Source: JBEIVB01 sp040374085 (GTDB lineage Bacteria; Bacteroidota; Bacteroidia; UBA4408). From it: a stretch of 10,729 bases of DNA. The position numbers were made by a program, and so were the translations under genes. The notes under the pieces are model-generated. The model was not told the DNA's origin and ran no database searches. It saw only the letters and a program-made list of their open reading frames with translations. Position 1 is the first letter of the stretch. Every line of letters begins with the position of its first letter. Positions 6,942 through 10,729 of the stretch are shown piece after piece. Where the stretch lies: assembly GCA_040374085.1 (NCBI GenBank), contig JBEIVB010000083.1, forward strand, positions 1-10,729, in the 5' to 3' direction.

Positions 6942-9299
6942 ATGCGCTCCAACATCCTCCTTCTCCTTGGTCTGTTCCTTTGGTCTGAAACACACGCTCA
7001 GCTCCAGCGAAAAGCTGTGCTGGGTGCGCAATTGGAATACCTGAAACAAGCGGATGTTTCGGGATGTAAAGTGTTGAAAGTCTCCCAAGGTACAGCCCTG
7101 GCGCTGAAGCTGCAGGAGAACGACCTCATCGTAAAAATCGGCGATGCCACCTTTGCCTCTTCAGAAGAGTTTGGCACCTTGTTTTCTTCTTATAAAACGG
7201 GACAAGAAATAAAGCTCCTGGTGCTGCGTGGAAAAAAGAAAATTGAGTTAAAGGCCCCTCTGCAGGCAAAGCCTTATGAAACCGACGACAACGCTGAAGT
7301 GATATACGATGAGGCACCGTATAAAACCGGTTTGTTGCGCGTCATCATCAACAAACCTAAGGGGCAAAAGCCAATGCCGGGTTTGCTCTTTATTCCGGGC
7401 TACACCTGCAACAGCATAGACAACCTTCCCGCAAACCACCCCTACAAGCGCATTATCGACGCCTATGTGGATGCCGGCTTTGTTACCCTGCGCATAGAGA
7501 AAAGCGGCCTCGGCGACAGCTACAACACCCCGCCTTGCACCTCCTGCGACCTGCTGGATGAAATCGCCAACTTCGAAACCGGGTTAAAGAAGTTAAAGTC
7601 GCTGCCCTACGTCGATACCAACCGCATGGTGATTTTCGGACACTCCATGGGCGGCATTGTGGCTCCTGCAGTGGCAGCCAAAAACGACGTGGCCGGTGTG
7701 GTGGTGTATGGAACCCTGGCCAAATCGTGGTTCGAATATCAAATAGAAATGTACCGCATTCAAAATGCTTTGGCCGGTATGAATCCCTTGGAGGTAGAGA
7801 AATCGGTATTGGAACAATACGATGTGAACTACCGCTTCTTCATCAAAAAAGAGAAGCTGCAAGATTTGGCCAAGGATGCCAAAATCGATTCTGTGTTGCG
7901 CAACACTTGGGATTACGATGGGAAGGGAAAGATATACAGCCGCAACGCCGAATATTGGAGGCAGATTCAGGATCTGCCCAGCTTGGAAAATTGGAAACGC
8001 ACCAAAGCTAAGGTCTTGGTGCAATTCGGAGAGTCGGATTTTCAGGCATTTTCCAAAGCCGACCACGAGCTGATCGTACGCACCGTAAACCACTTTCATC
8101 CGGGCAACGCCACCCTGAAAACGTATCCCTTAACCGACCATTACTTTGCAAAGTCGGGAACCATGCAAGAAGCTTATACTATATACAACGATCGAAAATT
8201 TCAGGTTCTCTTTGATGCGTATAACCCCGAAGTGGGCCGCAGTGCTGCTCAATGGAGCCAGGAAGTGGTGCAGGGCAAAAAAGAAACCGGAGCAGAGCAG
8301 CCCTGGCGCAAACTGAAAACTGCGCCCTATGCGGGAAAACAGGACGACATCACCTTCATAAACGAGCAAGAAGGCTGGTATGTGAACGGATACGGCAGCA
8401 TTTACCATACCCGCAATGGTGGCGAAACCTGGGAAAAGCAGCTCGAAAAGAAAGGTACCTTTTTCCGGTGCATTGCTTTTATAGACAGCCTAAGGGGATT
8501 TGCCGGAACGGTGGGCACCGATTATTTTCCAAACGTTACAGACACCATTCCGCTTTACGGTACCACAGACGGTGGCAAAACCTGGCAAGCGGTGCCCTAT
8601 AGCGGGCCTTACGTGAAAGGATTGTGCGCCATAGACATTGTGCGAGAGCCCTACATCAACCACGGAAAAACCGATTATAAAATTCACCTCTATGCCGTGG
8701 GCCGAGTGGGCAGTCCGGCCAACCAGATGATTTCGCACGACGGTGGCAACACGTGGGTGTCGAATAAAATGGATGCGGTATGCAATATGTTGTTTGATAT
8801 AAAAATGCTGGATAAGAACACCGGGTTTGCCTGCGCCAGTACTTTGGAAGACATGGAAAAAACCCATGCCCTGATTCTGAAAACCCGCGATGGAGGCCGA
8901 ACCTGGACGAAGGTTTACGAAAGCAGCCGCCCGTTTGAAACCTGTTGGAAAGTGTCGTTTCCTACAGAGAACGTAGGCTACGCCACCATTCAAACCTACA
9001 ACCCCGATACTGCCCTGAAGCAGCAACGCGTGGCCAAAACTACCGATGGAGGCGAAACCTGGCAGGAAATCAACCTGGTGGAAGACGCCAACGCCCGCGA
9101 GTTTGGCATTGGTTTCATAGATGAGCAACACGGATTTGTGGGCACCATGAAAAGCGGCTACGAAACATCCGACGGCGGCAATTCCTGGAAACCTGTTAAC
9201 ATGGGCAAGGCCTGCAACAAAATACGCATTTACCGGAACGCATCAGGCAAACCTTATGGCTATGCCATTGGGGTAGATGTGTTGAAGGGCACGTTCTAA
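6942..9299 (+). CDS. Exported PDZ / alpha-beta hydrolase / Asp-box propeller fusion
   Basis: The product is 785 residues. A signal peptide covers 1-19 (cleavage likely after THA). Residues 22-105 are a PDZ-like domain: LGAQLEY, then LKLQENDLIVKIGD and VLRGKKKIEL. Residues 128-425 are an alpha/beta hydrolase with oxyanion-region FIPGYTC (150-156), nucleophile Ser235 in GHSMGG (233-238), probable acid Asp366 in FGESD (362-366) and His400 in LTDHYF (397-402). A helical lid-like insertion lies at about 262-350. Residues 455-785 carry six Asp-box motifs ending at Trp497, 548, 605, 655, 707 and 749. Spacings are 42-57 residues, as in BNR or YCF48-like propeller blades; the first has Asn for Asp. 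Asp boxes are structural, so no sialidase activity follows. There is no lipobox or T9SS tail, so a periplasmic location is likely. The substrate is unknown; an esterase, thioesterase or peptidase activity is possible. Confidence 0.88.
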   Translation: MRSNILLLLGLFLWSETHAQLQRKAVLGAQLEYLKQADVSGCKVLKVSQGTALALKLQENDLIVKIGDATFASSEEFGTLFSSYKTGQEIKLLVLRGKKKIELKAPLQAKPYETDDNAEVIYDEAPYKTGLLRVIINKPKGQKPMPGLLFIPGYTCNSIDNLPANHPYKRIIDAYVDAGFVTLRIEKSGLGDSYNTPPCTSCDLLDEIANFETGLKKLKSLPYVDTNRMVIFGHSMGGIVAPAVAAKNDVAGVVVYGTLAKSWFEYQIEMYRIQNALAGMNPLEVEKSVLEQYDVNYRFFIKKEKLQDLAKDAKIDSVLRNTWDYDGKGKIYSRNAEYWRQIQDLPSLENWKRTKAKVLVQFGESDFQAFSKADHELIVRTVNHFHPGNATLKTYPLTDHYFAKSGTMQEAYTIYNDRKFQVLFDAYNPEVGRSAAQWSQEVVQGKKETGAEQPWRKLKTAPYAGKQDDITFINEQEGWYVNGYGSIYHTRNGGETWEKQLEKKGTFFRCIAFIDSLRGFAGTVGTDYFPNVTDTIPLYGTTDGGKTWQAVPYSGPYVKGLCAIDIVREPYINHGKTDYKIHLYAVGRVGSPANQMISHDGGNTWVSNKMDAVCNMLFDIKMLDKNTGFACASTLEDMEKTHALILKTRDGGRTWTKVYESSRPFETCWKVSFPTENVGYATIQTYNPDTALKQQRVAKTTDGGETWQEINLVEDANAREFGIGFIDEQHGFVGTMKSGYETSDGGNSWKPVNMGKACNKIRIYRNASGKPYGYAIGVDVLKGTF

Positions 9300-9354
9300 A
9301 TAGGCTTGAGTTCGTTTATTTCGAATTTATTATAGGTAACTATTGTTTTGTTGG

Positions 9355-9933
9355 CTAATACATACACGCTTGTCCTTGGCCAATGGGTAATACCGATGCA
9401 ATAACGTCTTCTCTTATTTTCGTGTTGTACAGTTTTTCAATGGCCCAACCCACTAAGTCAACAGCCGCCAGGCAACCTGCTGCTGTTCCAATGTTGCCGT
9501 GGGTTACCAGATGCTTGTCTTCTAGTACATCCACACCATAGCCTTTCAAGGCTTCAACTGCTGTTGGATAGGTAGTTGCAGAAAGTCCATTGAGATGGCC
9601 AAGAGCGGCAATGATCAAAGCACCCGAGCACATGGAACAGATGATTTGTCGCTTGGGGTCAAGACTAAAGCGTTTTAAGTATGCTTCGTCCTTTATGAGA
9701 TCCCTGGTTCCGGGTCCGCTGCCAAAGAAAACAAGGTCGGCTTCATTGCACTCCTCAATTAGACCGTGAATTTGGAGGTCAAGACCGGATACAGATGTGT
9801 GCGTTGCTTTTGTACCCACCATGTGCACTTGAAATTCCGAGTCTCGAAATTTAATTCGGTTGAGTAAATCCCAAGCCAAAAAAACATCGATGTCGGTGAA
9901 CTTGTCAAAGGCTACAATGGCTGCTTTTTTCAT
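9355..9933 (-). CDS. DJ-1/PfpI family protein (isonitrile hydratase-like subgroup)
   Basis: The product is 192 residues, a usual single-domain length. It opens MKKAAIVAFDKFTDID, and Asp16 sits where the family has its acidic active-site residue. The nucleophile elbow is SMCSGALIIAALGHLNG, giving a likely reactive Cys102 followed by Ser. ATTYPTAVEALKGYGV (119-134) and HGNIGTAAGCLAAVDL (145-160) are further family blocks. The CSGA arrangement and GSGPGTRD (71-78) place it nearer the isonitrile hydratase/ThiJ-like and AraC-associated (GATase1-like) branch than the PfpI protease branch. There is no signal peptide, so it is cytoplasmic. The gene is convergent with the fusion hydrolase and lies downstream of the esterase on the same strand. 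The exact reaction cannot be assigned; glyoxalase, hydratase or stress-related chaperone roles exist in the superfamily. Confidence 0.88.
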   Translation of the reverse strand: MKKAAIVAFDKFTDIDVFLAWDLLNRIKFRDSEFQVHMVGTKATHTSVSGLDLQIHGLIEECNEADLVFFGSGPGTRDLIKDEAYLKRFSLDPKRQIICSMCSGALIIAALGHLNGLSATTYPTAVEALKGYGVDVLEDKHLVTHGNIGTAAGCLAAVDLVGWAIEKLYNTKIREDVIASVLPIGQGQACMY

Positions 9934-9963
9934 GTTAAAAAGGTTTGGGTGGAGGCGTGGTTA

Positions 9964-9977
9964 GGTTATACATAACC
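9964..9977. promoter_or_regulatory. 14-bp palindrome upstream of the DJ-1/PfpI gene
   Basis: GGTTAT-AC-ATAACC is a perfect inverted repeat with 6-bp arms, ending 30 bp before the DJ-1/PfpI start codon. Its position fits an operator or leader hairpin. It also overlaps the end of the small candidate ORF. No supporting promoter element is clear at this spot, so the function is speculative. Confidence 0.35.
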
Positions 9978-10118
9978 GTTGAACATTGGCCGAATGGTGT
10001 ATTCAGTATTGAACAACGTGTTTTCAAAAACTAATGTTCCATGAACCAAAAAAGTGCATTCAGAAGACGAATATACGCTCATTTGGAAGGTGCTGTTATG
10101 TGCTGCTCTTCTTCTCAT
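9966..10118 (-). CDS. Candidate 50-residue ORF, doubtful
   Basis: Between the esterase and the DJ-1/PfpI gene there is an open frame starting MRRRAAHNSTFQMSVYSS and ending IRPMFNGYV. Its ATG (10116-10118) shares bases with the TGA stop of the esterase (ATGA), the usual arrangement for coupled translation. A second in-frame ATG lies at 10080-10082. I recognise no domain, signal peptide or membrane segment. At this length a chance open frame in AT-rich intergenic DNA is quite possible, and the overlap may be accidental. It is recorded because it occupies most of the gap. Confidence 0.2.
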   Translation of the reverse strand: MRRRAAHNSTFQMSVYSSSECTFLVHGTLVFENTLFNTEYTIRPMFNGYV

Positions 10119-10729
10119 GGTTTCACTAATTTAATGGTTTTATTGTCAACTCTCAGGAAATAAAGACCATTTGATAGATATGAAAAATCCTGTTGCTCAA
10201 TATTTATTCCTGACCAAATAACCTGTCCAAAACAATTAATTAGTGTAAACATTTCTTTTCGTGTCGTTTTTGTTGGATTGATTTTATTTGAGAATGGATT
10301 AGGGAATGCTTCTATCTGGGTGTTTGTTTCGATTGTGTTTTCAATTCCCGTTGTTAAGCAGCCTAATGTATAATTCTGGAAAAAAGACCAAAGTAAATCC
10401 GTCGCACTTATTTGACTTGAAACAGGATTGTTGTTCGGGTTACCGCCCGGCCAACTATGGCTGCCGTCAGTAGTGGCATAATGATGAATCTCAACATTAC
10501 ATGAACAGTTATGTATTTTAATGAAATCGTAATTCGTTCCATTGCCATTTAGAATGGTATCTCTCGATTGGCAATTGTTTTTCAGTGCCCATATACTAAT
10601 GGTGCTGTCCTGTGAGGGAAAATAAGTTGTTGTAAGTGGAGGAGCACCACCCATACCACCATTGTAAAATACAATCGGGTCAACTTTTGAATGGAAATTA
10701 ATTATAGGTATTTTGTTTGTTGGATTACA
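10115..10729 (-). CDS. Secreted PHB-depolymerase/LpqC-type esterase, 3' part, T9SS type A tail
   Basis: This is a partial gene: the reading frame stays open to the window end, so the N-terminus, including any signal peptide and the nucleophile serine, is missing. The visible part is 204 residues, longer than an ORF beginning at the internal ATG at 10654. Ahead of that Met the frame reads IPIINFHSKVDPIVFYNGG, the block containing the catalytic Asp of this alpha/beta-hydrolase family. Further on, DGSHSWPGGNP matches its catalytic-His block (usually GHxWPGG). The domain ends near DLLWSFFQNYTLGC. After a short linker, IEAFPNPFSNKI begins a T9SS type A sorting domain, ending NGLYFLRVDNKTIKLVKP. 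The enzyme is probably secreted to cleave ester bonds in polymers or aromatic esters; the substrate cannot be told. The DNA is clearly AT-richer than the plus-strand genes of the window. Confidence 0.85.
   Translation of the reverse strand, partial: CNPTNKIPIINFHSKVDPIVFYNGGMGGAPPLTTTYFPSQDSTISIWALKNNCQSRDTILNGNGTNYDFIKIHNCSCNVEIHHYATTDGSHSWPGGNPNNNPVSSQISATDLLWSFFQNYTLGCLTTGIENTIETNTQIEAFPNPFSNKINPTKTTRKEMFTLINCFGQVIWSGINIEQQDFSYLSNGLYFLRVDNKTIKLVKP

Noticed and set aside
7593..8099. Minus-strand 168-residue ORF
   Set aside because: It is antisense to the hydrolase domain, including the GHSMGG motif, and is a shadow of that frame.
8490..9131. Minus-strand 213-residue ORF
   Set aside because: It lies wholly antisense to the Asp-box propeller, whose plus-strand frame has clear motifs. 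It shows no coherent domain.
8325..9299. Sialidase activity from the Asp-box repeats
   Set aside because: Asp boxes are structural turns shared by many propellers, and the catalytic arginine triad and Tyr/Glu pair of sialidases are not evident.
9300..9354. Bidirectional terminator between convergent genes
   Set aside because: Only a 4-bp stem (ATAG/CTAT) is present, and neither strand has a T-tract after a stable hairpin.
9934..10118. Integron attC-like site or gene cassette boundary
   Set aside because: One GTTRRRY-type heptamer (GTTGAAC at 9978-9984) and short inverted repeats are present, but a matching partner core site and the paired inner sites are missing, and no integrase is visible.

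Overview
The window looks like chromosomal DNA of a Bacteroidota bacterium. Three proteins end in type IX secretion system (T9SS) sorting domains: two of type A and one of the CHU_C/gliding-motility type B. Most proteins carry export signals, Shine-Dalgarno sites are not evident, and several genes have a Bacteroidota-type -7 element (TAnnTTTG) shortly before the start codon. A finer placement is not justified from the sequence alone.

Layout. Positions 1-101 hold a tandem array of a 40-bp unit built around a 19-bp palindrome, cut by the window edge. After about 250 bp without a credible gene comes a secreted SMP-30/NHL-like beta-propeller with a C-terminal T9SS tail (356-1396). An 80-bp inverted-repeat element follows its stop codon directly. 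Next is a coupled pair: a probable outer-membrane or surface beta-rich protein (1676-2566) and an S41-family lipoprotein protease (2566-3573) joined by a TAATG stop/start overlap and closed by a strong intrinsic terminator (3624-3658). A 730-residue T9SS type B surface protein with an Ig-like module and two PKD domains follows (3707-5899). Then come an AraC-family regulator starting at GTG (6035-6883) and, 58 bp downstream on the same strand, a 785-residue exported fusion of PDZ, alpha/beta-hydrolase and Asp-box (BNR/YCF48-like) propeller (6942-9299).

From about 9300 the genes are on the minus strand and the DNA becomes AT-richer, most strongly in the last gene. This part has a DJ-1/PfpI-family protein (9355-9933) and, upstream of it, the 3' part of a secreted PHB-depolymerase/LpqC-type esterase with a T9SS type A tail (10115 to the window end). 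Between them is a 50-codon candidate ORF sharing an ATGA with the esterase stop.

How the genes work together. The dominant theme is cell-surface and secreted proteins (protease, hydrolase, esterase, propellers, adhesin-like protein). Only two functional couplings are supported by the arrangement: the translationally overlapped barrel/protease pair, and possibly AraC-type control of the adjacent fusion hydrolase. I see no transposase, CRISPR array, defence system or RNA gene. The least ordinary items are the tripartite hydrolase fusion, the palindromic repeat array and the 80-bp inverted-repeat element.
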